Notes: a model not told the origin generated them from the sequence alone. A stretch of 64,000 nt of DNA from Eubacteriales bacterium (GCA_030536515.1 JAUNPV010000014.1:1-64000), one strand, 5' to 3'. Numbered from the stretch's first letter, positions 15,355 to 23,986 are shown. Numbers and translations: made by a program.

Positions 15355-15807
15355 ATGGAAATTTTACAATATTCTCAAGCGGATTGGCCTGCTTTGCAGG
15401 AAATCCACGATTTGGCCCGGATGCAGGAGCTTTCTCTTGCCGGGCTGAAAGCCGCCTTTGTGCCCCTGGACCTGGCGGCAGAGCGGGAGGGGCTGTTTGA
15501 TTACCGGGTGTACGTGGCAAAAGAGGACCAGCCGGTGGGCTTCGTGGCCTTTACGGAGGACGAGCTGGCCTGGCTGTACGTCCATCCTGACCACCAGCAC
15601 CGGGGCGTGGGCCGGGCCCTGGCCCAATTTGCCCTGGAACACATGGCAGAAGGGGACCAGACCGTGGAGGTCCTGGCCGGAAACGAGCCCGCCCGGAGCC
15701 TCTACCGCAGCCTGGGCTTCACGGAGGAACAGCTGCTCCACGGCCATATGCCCGGCAATGAGGAATTTGAAGTTTCGGCCTGGCAGATGACACGCAGGCA
15801 AGATTGA
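15355..15807 (+). CDS. GNAT-family N-acetyltransferase
   Basis: A 150-residue acetyl-CoA-dependent acetyltransferase. The acetyl-CoA binding loop is visible as HPDHQHRGVGRAL near residue 80, followed by NEPARSLYRSLGF near 115, the usual beta-bulge and C-terminal strand of GNAT proteins. The acceptor cannot be told from the sequence. The ATG at 15355 is chosen because AGGTGA lies 5 nt upstream; GTG at 15346 is possible. It lies 22 bp before dgt on the same strand and is probably cotranscribed. Confidence 0.85.
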   Translation: MEILQYSQADWPALQEIHDLARMQELSLAGLKAAFVPLDLAAEREGLFDYRVYVAKEDQPVGFVAFTEDELAWLYVHPDHQHRGVGRALAQFALEHMAEGDQTVEVLAGNEPARSLYRSLGFTEEQLLHGHMPGNEEFEVSAWQMTRRQD

Positions 15808-15829
15808 TAAATCAAAAGGAGTGATTTCC

Positions 15830-16843
15830 ATGACAGTACGGGAAGAGCTGGAGCGTTTGGAGCACCGGCGCTTGAACCCCCTGGCGGCCTTTGCGGATAA
15901 AAGCATGGGCCGGCCCCGGTTTGAGCCGGACCGGGAGGTGGACGTGCGGACCTGCTACCAGCGGGACATTGACCGCATCGTCCACAGCAAGTCCTTCCGG
16001 CGGCTCATGCACAAAACCCAGGTGTTTTTGCAGCCCGAGGGAGATCACTACCGCACCCGCATGACCCACACCCTGGAGGTCATGCGCATTGCCAGCACCA
16101 TCACCCGGGCCTTGGGGCTCAACGAGGACCTGGCCGAGGCGGTGGCCATGGGCCACGACCTGGGCCACACCCCCTTCGGCCATGCCGGCGAAGCGGCCCT
16201 CAGTGAATGCCTGGGCAGGCCCTTCCGCCACAACGAGCAGAGCCTGCGGGTGGTGGACTATTTGGAGCGGGACGGGGCGGGGCTGAACCTGACCTGCGAG
16301 GTCCGGGACGGCATCCTCTGCCACACCGGGGCCAAGTGGGCGGACACCCTGGAGGGGCAGATTGTCCGCCGGTCGGACCAGATTGCCTACGTCAACCACG
16401 ACATCGACGATGCCATCCGGGCGGGGATTTTGTCGGATGACGACATCCCGGCGGCCATCTCCCAGGTGCTGGGGGGCAGCCACAGCGTCCGCATCAACAC
16501 CCTGGTCACCGACTGCATCCAGGTCTCCCGGGAGGCCGGGGCCGTGTGCCTGTCCCCGGCGGTGGAGCAGGCGCTGAAGGACCTGCGGGAATTTATGTTC
16601 GCCAGAGTCTACCGCAATCCCGTGGCCAAGGGCCAGGAGCAGAAGGCCCGGGAGATGCTGAAGCGGCTGTACGAATACTACATGAACCACCCGGAGGAGC
16701 TTCCGGCGGACTTCCAGCCCCAGCTGTCCTTCGGCGGCATGGAGCAGACCGTATGCGATTACATCGCCGGCATGACCGACAACTACGCCGTGGACAAATA
16801 TACGGAGATTTTCATTCCCTCGGGCTGGAATGTTCGGGGATAG
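15830..16843 (+). CDS. dgt: Deoxyguanosinetriphosphate triphosphohydrolase-like protein
   Basis: HD-domain dNTPase that hydrolyses dNTPs to deoxynucleoside plus triphosphate, influencing dNTP pools. The 337-residue protein has RTRMTHTLEV near residue 65 (first His), GHDLGHTPFGHAGE near 108 (HD pair) and a later AYVNHDIDD near 188 (distal Asp), completing the metal site. Length fits the short dGTPase-like subfamily common in Firmicutes. AAAGGAG lies 8 nt before the ATG at 15830. It is upstream of dnaG, and dgt-dnaG-rpoD gene order recurs in Clostridia, consistent with a replication role. Confidence 0.93.
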   Translation: MTVREELERLEHRRLNPLAAFADKSMGRPRFEPDREVDVRTCYQRDIDRIVHSKSFRRLMHKTQVFLQPEGDHYRTRMTHTLEVMRIASTITRALGLNEDLAEAVAMGHDLGHTPFGHAGEAALSECLGRPFRHNEQSLRVVDYLERDGAGLNLTCEVRDGILCHTGAKWADTLEGQIVRRSDQIAYVNHDIDDAIRAGILSDDDIPAAISQVLGGSHSVRINTLVTDCIQVSREAGAVCLSPAVEQALKDLREFMFARVYRNPVAKGQEQKAREMLKRLYEYYMNHPEELPADFQPQLSFGGMEQTVCDYIAGMTDNYAVDKYTEIFIPSGWNVRG

Positions 16844-16845
16844 TG

Positions 16846-16854
16846 TGCTATAAT
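16846..16854 (+). promoter_or_regulatory. Extended -10 promoter
   Basis: TGC followed by TATAAT (16849-16854), immediately after the dgt stop and 25 bp before the start at 16879. It could drive the membrane protein and dnaG genes. Confidence 0.65.
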
Positions 16855-16878
16855 AGCAGAAAAAAAGGAGAGGTCCCT

Positions 16879-17319
16879 ATGAAAAAATTTGACTTCCGGC
16901 GTTTGATGCTGATGCTGCTGCCCCTTGCGGCGGTGGGCCTTGCCACCACCAACAATTCGGTGATGATTCTGGACACCCTGACCGGCACCGCCGTCTACCA
17001 CTCCTACTTTGATTTGGCGGAGCTGGAACGCTTCCGGATGGCAGCGCCGATGGCGGCCATGCTGAGCATCGCCGCCGGTGTGCTGGCTGCCGTGTACCTG
17101 GGGGCCAAAAAGCACAGCTGCCTGCGTGCGGTGGTGTGGGTGTCCTTCCTGGCCGCCACGGCGGCGGTGCTGCCGGTGCTGGGGGGCGGCGAGACCAAGG
17201 TGGTGCCCAATGTGATGCTGCCCATCCTCATGCTGATTGAGGCCGCCCTGGCCTATGTGATGAGCAAAAAGCCCATCCGGACCGACCGCCCCGATGCCCC
17301 CAGACTGGAAAGACACTGA
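16879..17319 (+). CDS. Four-helix membrane protein of unknown function
   Basis: The 146-residue protein has a short basic N-terminus (KKFDFRR), four predicted membrane helices (about residues 9-27, 54-75, 82-101 and 110-130) and a basic C-terminal tail. There is no recognisable catalytic motif or family. AAAGGAGAGG lies before the ATG. Its position between dgt and dnaG with its own -10 suggests independent expression with read-through to dnaG. Confidence 0.75.
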   Translation: MKKFDFRRLMLMLLPLAAVGLATTNNSVMILDTLTGTAVYHSYFDLAELERFRMAAPMAAMLSIAAGVLAAVYLGAKKHSCLRAVVWVSFLAATAAVLPVLGGGETKVVPNVMLPILMLIEAALAYVMSKKPIRTDRPDAPRLERH

Positions 17320-17323
17320 CTTT

Positions 17324-17347
17324 GTAGGGAACGGATTTATCCGTTCC
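17324..17347 (+). repeat. GTAGGG-tagged hairpin (GGAACGGAT stem)
   Basis: GTAGGGAACGGAT followed by its stem complement. The stem is unlike the other GTAGGG repeats but the tag is identical. It sits between the membrane protein gene and dnaG. Confidence 0.65.
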
Positions 17348-17385
17348 GTGGATTACGGTTAAATTGACGAAAGGAGGGGACAGCC

Positions 17386-19137
17386 ATGGCATTTCCCCCG
17401 GCATTTATTGACGAGCTGGTGGCCCGCAATCCCATTGAGGACGTGGTGGGCCAGTATGTGAGCCTGAAGCGCTCCGGCTCCAATTTATTCGGCCTGTGTC
17501 CCTTCCACGGGGAAAAGACCGCCTCCTTCTCCGTGGCCCCGGAGAAGGGCATTTACTACTGCTTCGGCTGCCACAAGGGCGGCTCGGTCATCAATTTCCA
17601 GATGGAAATCGAGGGCCTGTCCTACCCGGATGCCGTCCGGGCCCTGGCAAAGCGGGCGGGGATGGAGGTCCCCGAGGACGAGCAGTACCAGAGCCGCTAC
17701 CGCCAGCAGGAGCGGCTGTGGGCCCTGCACAAGGAGGCCGCCCGGTTTTACCACGCCCAGCTCTACGCCCCGGTGGGGGCGGCGGCCCTGCAATACGCCG
17801 CAGGCCGGGGAATGCCCCAGGCGGTGCTGACGAAATTCGGCATCGGCTACGCCCCGGACAGCTGGACGGACCTGGTGGACGTGCTCCGGAAAAAGGGCTA
17901 CACCGACCAGGAGCTCCGGGACTCGGGGCTGGTCACCGTGGCGAAAAAGACCGGCAATCTGTTCGACCGGTTCCGGGACCGGCTGATGTTCCCTATCATC
18001 GATGTCCGGGGCAACGTCATCGGCTTCGGCGGCCGGATAATGAAAAAGGACGACAACGCCGCCAAATACTTAAACTCCCCGGAAACCCTGATTTTCAACA
18101 AGCGAAAGAACCTGTTTGCCCTGAATCTGGCGAAAAAATCCAAGATGGGCTATCTCATCCTGGTGGAGGGCTACATGGATGCCATCGCCCTGCACCAGTA
18201 TGGCTTCGACTGCGCCGTGGCCTCCCTGGGCACGGCCCTGACCGAGGACGGGGCCAACCTGCTCTCCCGGTACACCGAGCAGGTGGTGCTCATCTACGAC
18301 GGGGACAACGCCGGCCAGAACGCCACCAAGCGGGCCATTCCCATTCTGGAAAAGGCGGGCTTGCAGGTGAAGGTCCTGCAAATGCGGGATGCCAAAGACC
18401 CGGACGAATTCCTCAAAAAATTCGGCGCCGACCGGTTTAAGCTCCTGCTGGAGGAATCCTCCAACCGGGTGGAGTACCAGCTCAGCGCCATCTTCAAAAA
18501 ATACGACCTGAAAGACGACGACCAGAAGGTAAAATATTTACAGGAGTCTGCGGAGCTGATTAGCAGCCTTCCCAGCGCAGTCCAGCGGGAGGTCTACGGA
18601 GGCCGGGTGGCGGAGGCCGCCAAAATCGGCCCTGATGCCATGAAGCTGGAGGTGGAGCGGGCCAGAAAGCGCCGCTTGGCCCGGGAGAAAAAGGCCCAGG
18701 AGAAAATCGACCTGGCCCCGGCCCGGGCCTTGCAGCCCAAAAGCCGGTCCATCCGCTATGACAACATGAAATCCGCCATGGCGGAGGAAATGCTTCTGGC
18801 CCTGTGCCTCCGGGAGCCGGCTCTGCTGGACCGGGCGGCGGTGCTGACCGAGGAGATGTTTTCCTCGCCCCTGCTTGGCAGCGTCTACACCCAGCTGTCC
18901 CGGCGGCACCGGGCGGGGCTGGAGGTGTCTCTGAGTGGGCTGGAGGACCTGAGCCCTGAGGAAATGTCCCACGTGGCGGGCATTTTGCAGCGCCAGCAGG
19001 GACCCGTCAGCGACCAGGCCCTGGATGACTGCATCCGCACCATCCAGCGGGAATACAAGGCCGGGTCCGTGGAGACAGCAGAGGATTTGATGGCCCTGCG
19101 GGAGGCCATGCAGAAAAGAAAAGGAATCGGCCAATGA
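17386..19137 (+). CDS. dnaG: DNA primase
   Basis: Makes RNA primers at the replication fork with DnaB helicase. The 583-residue protein has the N-terminal zinc ribbon (CPFH near 38, CFGC near 60), the RNA polymerase core, and a TOPRIM domain with LVEGYMDAIAL near 258 and DGDNAGQNA near 305. A C-terminal helicase-interaction segment follows. Length is normal (~590). AAAGGAGGGG precedes the ATG. Its stop overlaps the ATG of the following sigma gene (ATGA), giving the familiar dnaG-rpoD coupling. Confidence 0.97.
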   Translation: MAFPPAFIDELVARNPIEDVVGQYVSLKRSGSNLFGLCPFHGEKTASFSVAPEKGIYYCFGCHKGGSVINFQMEIEGLSYPDAVRALAKRAGMEVPEDEQYQSRYRQQERLWALHKEAARFYHAQLYAPVGAAALQYAAGRGMPQAVLTKFGIGYAPDSWTDLVDVLRKKGYTDQELRDSGLVTVAKKTGNLFDRFRDRLMFPIIDVRGNVIGFGGRIMKKDDNAAKYLNSPETLIFNKRKNLFALNLAKKSKMGYLILVEGYMDAIALHQYGFDCAVASLGTALTEDGANLLSRYTEQVVLIYDGDNAGQNATKRAIPILEKAGLQVKVLQMRDAKDPDEFLKKFGADRFKLLLEESSNRVEYQLSAIFKKYDLKDDDQKVKYLQESAELISSLPSAVQREVYGGRVAEAAKIGPDAMKLEVERARKRRLAREKKAQEKIDLAPARALQPKSRSIRYDNMKSAMAEEMLLALCLREPALLDRAAVLTEEMFSSPLLGSVYTQLSRRHRAGLEVSLSGLEDLSPEEMSHVAGILQRQQGPVSDQALDDCIRTIQREYKAGSVETAEDLMALREAMQKRKGIGQ

Positions 19138-20006
19138 CAGACCTGTTGACAAAAGAAGATCAGCCCCCCGTCAGCGGGGGCGAGGACGATATGCGCCAGT
19201 TTCTCTGGGAGATTCGGGAGTTTCCCCGGCTGACCGCCCAGCAGGAGCGGGAGCTGGCCAAGCGCTGCAACCAGGGCGACCAGGAGGCCATCCGCCAGAT
19301 GGTCGGCTCCAATCTGCGGCTGGTGGTGTCCATTGCCCGGGAGTATGCAGGCCGGGGCGTGGCCCTGATGGATTTGATTCAGGAGGGCAGCATCGGCCTG
19401 CTGGTGGCGGCGAAGAAATTCGACGGCAGCCTGGACTACCGCTTTTCCACCTACGCCACCAAGTGGATTCGCCAGGGGGTGACCCGGTGCCTGCTGAACC
19501 ACGCGGGCCCCATCCGGGTGCCCCTGCACACCGCCGAGCGGATGCGCAAGGTCCAGCTGACCCGGGCCAACCTCCGCCAGGAGTCAGGGGAGGAGCCTAC
19601 CCCCGCCCAGATTGCCGAAAAAACCGGCATCCCCGAGGGAAAGGTGAAGGAGCTTCTGCTGCTGACCCCGGAGGTGTTCTCCCTGGACATCCCCACCGGC
19701 GAGGACGAGGAGGGAAGCCTGCACTCCCTGCTGGAGGATGTCCAGGCCCCCCAGCCCTACGAGGAGCTGGTGCGCCGGGAGCTGGAACACACCATGGACC
19801 AGCTGCTGTCCACCCTGAATGCCCGCCAGCAGCAGATTCTGCGGCTCCACTTCGGCATGGAGGACGGCACCTGCTACTCTCTGGAGGACATCGGCAAAAA
19901 GCTGGGCATCTCCAAGGAGCGGGTCCGGCAGATTGAGAAGCAGGCCATGGAAAAGCTGCAAAAAAGCGGCGCCAGCCTGGGACTGGAGGAATTTTTAAAT
20001 GAATAG
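19134..20006 (+). CDS. RNA polymerase sigma factor, RpoD/SigA-like (no region 1.1)
   Basis: A 290-residue sigma-70 protein coupled to dnaG. Region 1.2 starts near residue 20 (MRQFLWEIREFPRLTAQQE), region 2 has NLRLVVSIAREYAGRG and FSTYATKWIRQ near 105, region 3 near 140-190 and region 4.2 has ISKERVRQIEKQAM near 260, keeping the -35 recognition residues. In region 2.4 the first of the two conserved tryptophans (ATWWIRQ in SigA) is lysine. The length is shorter than typical clostridial SigA (~360) because region 1.1 is missing. It may be the primary sigma or a group 2 factor. Confidence 0.88.
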   Translation: MTDLLTKEDQPPVSGGEDDMRQFLWEIREFPRLTAQQERELAKRCNQGDQEAIRQMVGSNLRLVVSIAREYAGRGVALMDLIQEGSIGLLVAAKKFDGSLDYRFSTYATKWIRQGVTRCLLNHAGPIRVPLHTAERMRKVQLTRANLRQESGEEPTPAQIAEKTGIPEGKVKELLLLTPEVFSLDIPTGEDEEGSLHSLLEDVQAPQPYEELVRRELEHTMDQLLSTLNARQQQILRLHFGMEDGTCYSLEDIGKKLGISKERVRQIEKQAMEKLQKSGASLGLEEFLNE

Positions 20007-21027
20007 CCTGGAATTTACCTTTGAACAAAGCCCCTGGGAGAAGTTTATTCTGTCCAAAACCATGGGCGACACCATCCCCGCCGCCCAGGTGCTGGCTATG
20101 ATGGAGGGGGAGGAGGCCCTGGAGGACGCTCTGCAGGACCTGGAAACGGGGTATATGAACCTGTCCCTGGAGGGCCTGCCCAGAGGCGTGGCCGGGGGAG
20201 AGGCGGCCCTGCGGCTGAAGCAGGAAATGGCCCTGGCAAAAAAGGGCCTGCGGCCCGAGGACCTGAGCCCCAACGACCCACTGCGGCTGTACTTAGAGGA
20301 GCTGGCCCGGACCCCCGCCTGGGGGGACGAGGCGGCTCTGGCGCAGCGGTGCGAGGCCGGGGACGAGAAGGCCATGGAGCAGCTGACCAATCTGGGCCTT
20401 TCCCGGGTGGTGGAGCTGGCGGCGGAGCACGTGGGCTACGGGGTTTTGCTGCTGGACCTGATTCAGGAGGGGAGCCTGGGCCTGTGGCAGGCGGTGCGCA
20501 GCTGCCACGGGGACTTTGCCGCCCACCGGGACCACTGGATTCGCTTCTACATGGCCCGGGCCATTACCCTTCAGGCCCGGAACAACGGCGTGGGCCAGAA
20601 GCTGCGCGCCGCTCTGGAGGACTACCGGGCGGTGGATGAGCGGCTGCTGTCTGAGCTTGGCCGGAACCCCACCATCGAGGAGATTGCCCTGGAGCTTCAC
20701 ATGAACGTGGAGGAGGCACAGGTGGTCCAGAAAATGCTGGAAAACGCCCGGCTTCTTGCCAGCGCCGCCCCCGCCCCGGCGGAGGAGCCCCCCGAGGAGG
20801 AGGACCGGGCGGTGGAGGACACGGCGCTGTTTCAGATGCGCCAGCGCATCAGCGACCTGCTGTCGGGCCTTTCCGAAGAAGATGCAAGGCTTCTGACCCT
20901 CCGCTTCGGCCTGGAAGGGGGCAGGCCCCTGTCCCCGGAGGACACGGGCCGCCGGCTGGGCCTGACCCCCGACGAGGTGGTGGCCCGGGAGAGCGCCGCA
21001 CTGGCTTCCTTAAGAAACGTAAACTAA
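19999..21027 (+). CDS. Degenerate sigma-70 paralogue of unknown role
   Basis: The 342-residue protein starts 8 nt before the stop of the upstream sigma gene. Residues ~90-340 align by eye with sigma regions 1.2 to 4: DPLRLYLEELARTPAW, LLDLIQEGSLGLW near 155, a region 3-like NPTIEEIALELHM near 225 and a region 4-like LTLRFGLEGGRPLSPED near 305. The DNA-contacting parts are eroded: region 2.4 reads HRDHWIRFY, and the region 4.2 helix has DEVVARE instead of ERVRQIE. The ~90 N-terminal residues are not sigma-like. It may bind core polymerase or its neighbour without normal promoter recognition. ATG at 19999. Confidence 0.8.
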   Translation: MNSLEFTFEQSPWEKFILSKTMGDTIPAAQVLAMMEGEEALEDALQDLETGYMNLSLEGLPRGVAGGEAALRLKQEMALAKKGLRPEDLSPNDPLRLYLEELARTPAWGDEAALAQRCEAGDEKAMEQLTNLGLSRVVELAAEHVGYGVLLLDLIQEGSLGLWQAVRSCHGDFAAHRDHWIRFYMARAITLQARNNGVGQKLRAALEDYRAVDERLLSELGRNPTIEEIALELHMNVEEAQVVQKMLENARLLASAAPAPAEEPPEEEDRAVEDTALFQMRQRISDLLSGLSEEDARLLTLRFGLEGGRPLSPEDTGRRLGLTPDEVVARESAALASLRNVN

Positions 21028-21038
21028 CGCTCCCAATT

Positions 21039-21274
21039 CCTTCCCCCGGGGGGAAGGTGCCCCAGTTCGCAAACTGGGGCGGATGAGGGATGGCGATGGG
21101 TAAAAATGAGTGAATAGTGAAGAAGTAATAGTGAAGAGTTAAGGTGTGGCTTCGCCACTTATTAAAATCATCGGCGAAGCTGATACCACAACTCTTCACT
21201 CTTCACTCTTCACTCTTCGCTAAAACCAACTGCACGCCATCCCTCATCCGTCGCCTTCGGCGCCACCTTCCCCC
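21039..21274. repeat. MITE-like inverted-repeat element with CCTTCCCCC ends
   Basis: A 236-bp element. The left end CCTTCCCCCGGGGGGAAGG...GATGAGGGATGGCG is mirrored at the right as CGCCATCCCTCATCC...CCCCCGGGGGAAGG. The inside holds a second inverted pair (GTGAAGAGTTAAGGTGTGG... and ...CCACAACTCTTCAC) and a tandem TCTTCACT tract at about 21190-21219. It has no coding capacity. It separates the sigma genes from cmk. Confidence 0.8.
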
Positions 21275-21323
21275 CGGGGGAAGGAAGAGGGGGGCCTACA
21301 ATAAATAAAAAGGGGAAATTATT

Positions 21324-22004
21324 ATGGCTAAAACCATTTCCATCGCCATTGACGGCCCGGCTGGGGCCGGGAAGTCTACCATTGCCCGGCGGTTGGCCGC
21401 CGAGCTGGGCTATCACTATGTGGACACCGGGGCCATTTACCGGACTGTGGCCTATTTCTTTGACCTGTGGGGCGTTTCCCCCAAGGATATCGACGGCATC
21501 CGCCGCTACATCGACGAGCTGAACGTGGCCATTGAGTACGACGGCGAGGGGGTGCAGCATATGCTGATGAACGGCATGGATGTCACCGACGACATCCGCA
21601 CCCAGGAGATATCCCAGAAGGCCAGCCTCATCTCCGCCCACGCCATTGTCCGGGAGATGCTGCTGGATATGCAGCGGGAGGTGGCTCAGAAGCACAACGT
21701 CATCATGGACGGCCGGGACATCGGCACCGTGGTGCTGCCCAAGGCCACAGTGAAGATTTTCCTCACCGCCTCCGCCGAGGTCCGGGCCCGACGCCGCACC
21801 GACGAGCTGCTGGCCAAGGGCAAAAAGGCGGACTACAATACTGTTTTGAAGGAAATCCAGCAGCGGGACTACCAGGACACCCACCGGGAGGTGGCCCCCC
21901 TGAAAATGTGCCGGGACAGCGTGAAGCTGGACACCTCGGATATGGACATCGACCAGGTGGTGGCCGCCATGAAGGACATCATCGCCAGGAAGGTCAGCCT
22001 ATGA
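21324..22004 (+). CDS. cmk: Cytidylate kinase
   Basis: Phosphorylates CMP and dCMP to the diphosphates in pyrimidine salvage. The 226-residue protein has GPAGAGKSTIARRL at residues 9-22 (P-loop), the CMP-binding YVDTGAIYRTVA near 33, GRDIGTVVLPKA near 132 and a lid RARRRTDEL near 153. Length is typical (~225). It overlaps the following ispH-rpsA gene by ATGA. cmk next to ispH and rpsA is a conserved arrangement in Clostridia. Confidence 0.97.
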   Translation: MAKTISIAIDGPAGAGKSTIARRLAAELGYHYVDTGAIYRTVAYFFDLWGVSPKDIDGIRRYIDELNVAIEYDGEGVQHMLMNGMDVTDDIRTQEISQKASLISAHAIVREMLLDMQREVAQKHNVIMDGRDIGTVVLPKATVKIFLTASAEVRARRRTDELLAKGKKADYNTVLKEIQQRDYQDTHREVAPLKMCRDSVKLDTSDMDIDQVVAAMKDIIARKVSL

Positions 22005-23941
22005 GCGTCCGCATCGCAAAAAGCGCCGGCTTCTGCTTCGGTGTCAGCCGGGCGGTGGAGCTGGTGGAACAGGCGGCTGCCGCCGGCAAGCAGGTGGTGA
22101 CCCTGGGCCCCATCATCCACAACCACCATGTGGTGGACAAATTCAAGGCCCTGGGGGTTGGGGTCATCACCGCCCCCGAGGAGGCCGCCCCCGGCCAGAG
22201 CGTCATCATCCGCTCCCACGGAGTCAGCCGGGACGTGATGGAGCGGCTGGAAGGGCGGGGCGTGGAGATTATCGACGCCACCTGCCCCTTCGTCAAGCGC
22301 ATCCACAGCCTGGTGAGCCGGGCGGAGGACGAGGGCCGCCTGCCGGTGATCATCGGCACCCCCACCCACCCGGAGGTGGAGGGAATTGCAGGCTGGTGCA
22401 GCCGCTGCCGGGTCTTTGAAAGCCCCCAGGAGCTGGAAAAGTGGGCATTATCGGGTGATGTTTCTGATGATGTGACAATTTGCATGGTTTCTCAGACAAC
22501 ATCCACCGAATCTTTGTGGAAAACGTGCGTGCAATTTGCAAAAAAACAGTTTACTAACCCCAAAATATTTGATACAATATGTAGAGCAACTGAGTATAGG
22601 CAAAGCGAAGCAGCAGAATTAAGTCAATCCTGTCAGGCAATGGTCGTTGTAGGAGACCCCAGCAGTTCCAACACAGGCCGACTCGCTATGATTTGCCGAG
22701 AGCACTGCTCCAAGGTCTTCCTGGTGGATAACGCCGGAGAGCTTCGAGCCGAAGACTTTGACAGTGTTACCGATGTTGGAATCACGGCCGGTGCGTCAAC
22801 GCCGGCGTGGATTATAAAGGAGGTCAACAAGACTATGAGCGAAATTACGAATACTGAAACTGTGATGGAGGAGAACTTTGCCGAGCTTCTCGAGCAGTCC
22901 ATCAAGACTTTGAATACAGGAGACAAGGTTATGGGCACCGTTACCGGCATCGGTAACACCGAGGTTCAGGTGGATTTGGGCACCAAGCACGCCGGCTACA
23001 TCCCCTATGACGAAGTCAGCACCGATCCTTCTGTGAAGCCCGAGGACATCCTGAAGGTGGGCGACGAAATCGAGGTCTTCGTGGTCCGTGTCAACGACCA
23101 GGAGGGCACCGTGCAGCTGTCCAAGAAGAAGCTGGACGGCCTGAAGGTCTGGGACGACATGGCCCAGTGGGTGGAGGACAAGACCACCGTGGAAGGCACC
23201 GTCACCGAGGAGAACAAGGGCGGCCTGGTGGCCAATGTCAAGGGCATCCGGGTGTTCATCCCCGCCTCCCAGTCCGGCATTGCCAAGGGCGGCGATATGT
23301 CCGCCATGGTGGGCCAGACCGTGCAGATGAAGATTACCGAGGTCAACCGTGCCCGCCGCCGTGTCATCGGCTCCATCCGTGCCGTGTCCTCCGAGTCCCG
23401 GAAGGCCGCACAGGAGAAGATTTGGGCCGAGATTGAGAACGGCAAGAAGTACCACGGCGTTGTCAAGTCCCTGACGTCCTACGGCGCCTTTGTGGACATT
23501 GGCGGCGTTGACGGCATGGTCCATGTGTCCGAGCTGAGCTGGAACCGGATTAAGACCCCCGCCGACGTGGTGAAGGTTGGCGACGAGATTGACGTTTACG
23601 TCATCTCCTTCGACCCCGAGAAGCACAAGATTTCCCTGGGCTACAAGACCACCGAAATGAACCCCTGGAACCAGTTCATGACCAATTACTCTGTTGGCGA
23701 CGTGGTGGATGCCAAGATTGTCAAGCTGATGACCTTCGGCGCCTTTGCCGAGATTCTGCCCGGCGTTGACGGCCTGATTCACATTTCCCAGATCGCTGAC
23801 CGCCGCATCGGCAAGCCCGAGGACGTCCTGTCCGAGGGTCAGCAGGTCCAGGTCAAGATTACCGACGTGGATGCCGAGAACAAGCGCATCTCCCTGTCCA
23901 TCCGCGCCCTGCTGGAAGGCGACGGCGAGGACGCCGAGTAA
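22001..23941 (+). CDS. ispH-rpsA: Bifunctional 4-hydroxy-3-methylbut-2-enyl diphosphate reductase / 30S ribosomal protein S1
   Basis: The 646-residue fusion has IspH at residues 1 to ~280 and four S1 RNA-binding domains from ~300 to 640. IspH makes IPP and DMAPP in the non-mevalonate pathway with a [4Fe-4S] cluster; its three cysteines are in GFCFGV, DATCPFV and DTICRAT, and the His residues in HNHHV, SHGVS and PTHPEVEG are present. S1 domains show the usual YGAFVDIGGVDGMVHVSELSW pattern. The fusion is known in Clostridia. About 22440-22860 within the IspH part is AT-rich with different codon use from the flanks. Starts at ATG 22001, coupled to cmk. Confidence 0.95.
   Translation: MSVRIAKSAGFCFGVSRAVELVEQAAAAGKQVVTLGPIIHNHHVVDKFKALGVGVITAPEEAAPGQSVIIRSHGVSRDVMERLEGRGVEIIDATCPFVKRIHSLVSRAEDEGRLPVIIGTPTHPEVEGIAGWCSRCRVFESPQELEKWALSGDVSDDVTICMVSQTTSTESLWKTCVQFAKKQFTNPKIFDTICRATEYRQSEAAELSQSCQAMVVVGDPSSSNTGRLAMICREHCSKVFLVDNAGELRAEDFDSVTDVGITAGASTPAWIIKEVNKTMSEITNTETVMEENFAELLEQSIKTLNTGDKVMGTVTGIGNTEVQVDLGTKHAGYIPYDEVSTDPSVKPEDILKVGDEIEVFVVRVNDQEGTVQLSKKKLDGLKVWDDMAQWVEDKTTVEGTVTEENKGGLVANVKGIRVFIPASQSGIAKGGDMSAMVGQTVQMKITEVNRARRRVIGSIRAVSSESRKAAQEKIWAEIENGKKYHGVVKSLTSYGAFVDIGGVDGMVHVSELSWNRIKTPADVVKVGDEIDVYVISFDPEKHKISLGYKTTEMNPWNQFMTNYSVGDVVDAKIVKLMTFGAFAEILPGVDGLIHISQIADRRIGKPEDVLSEGQQVQVKITDVDAENKRISLSIRALLEGDGEDAE
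22440..22860 (+). other. AT-rich segment inside ispH-rpsA
   Basis: Within the otherwise GC-rich gene, this stretch uses many A/T-ending codons (for example TTT, ATA, AGA, CAA, TTA), in contrast to GCC/CTG-rich codons on both sides. The reading frame and the IspH motifs (SQTT, DTIC, SSNT) are intact. It looks like a replaced or acquired patch. Confidence 0.65.
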
Positions 23942-23951
23942 TTTCCAAAAC

Positions 23952-23986
23952 AAATACCGGGACTGCTCTCAGTCCCGGTATTTTTC
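23952..23986 (+). terminator. Terminator of ispH-rpsA
   Basis: AATACCGGGACT/AGTCCCGGTATT hairpin with a 6-nt loop followed by T5, just after the stop codon. Confidence 0.9.

Noticed and set aside
21190-21219. Tandem TCTTCACT repeats as a possible CRISPR-like array
   Set aside because: Contiguous short tandem copies with no spacers, inside a MITE-like element.
22796-23953. 385-codon minus-strand frame opposite the S1 domains
   Set aside because: Leu/Gly/His-rich antisense shadow; the sense strand has four clear S1 repeats.
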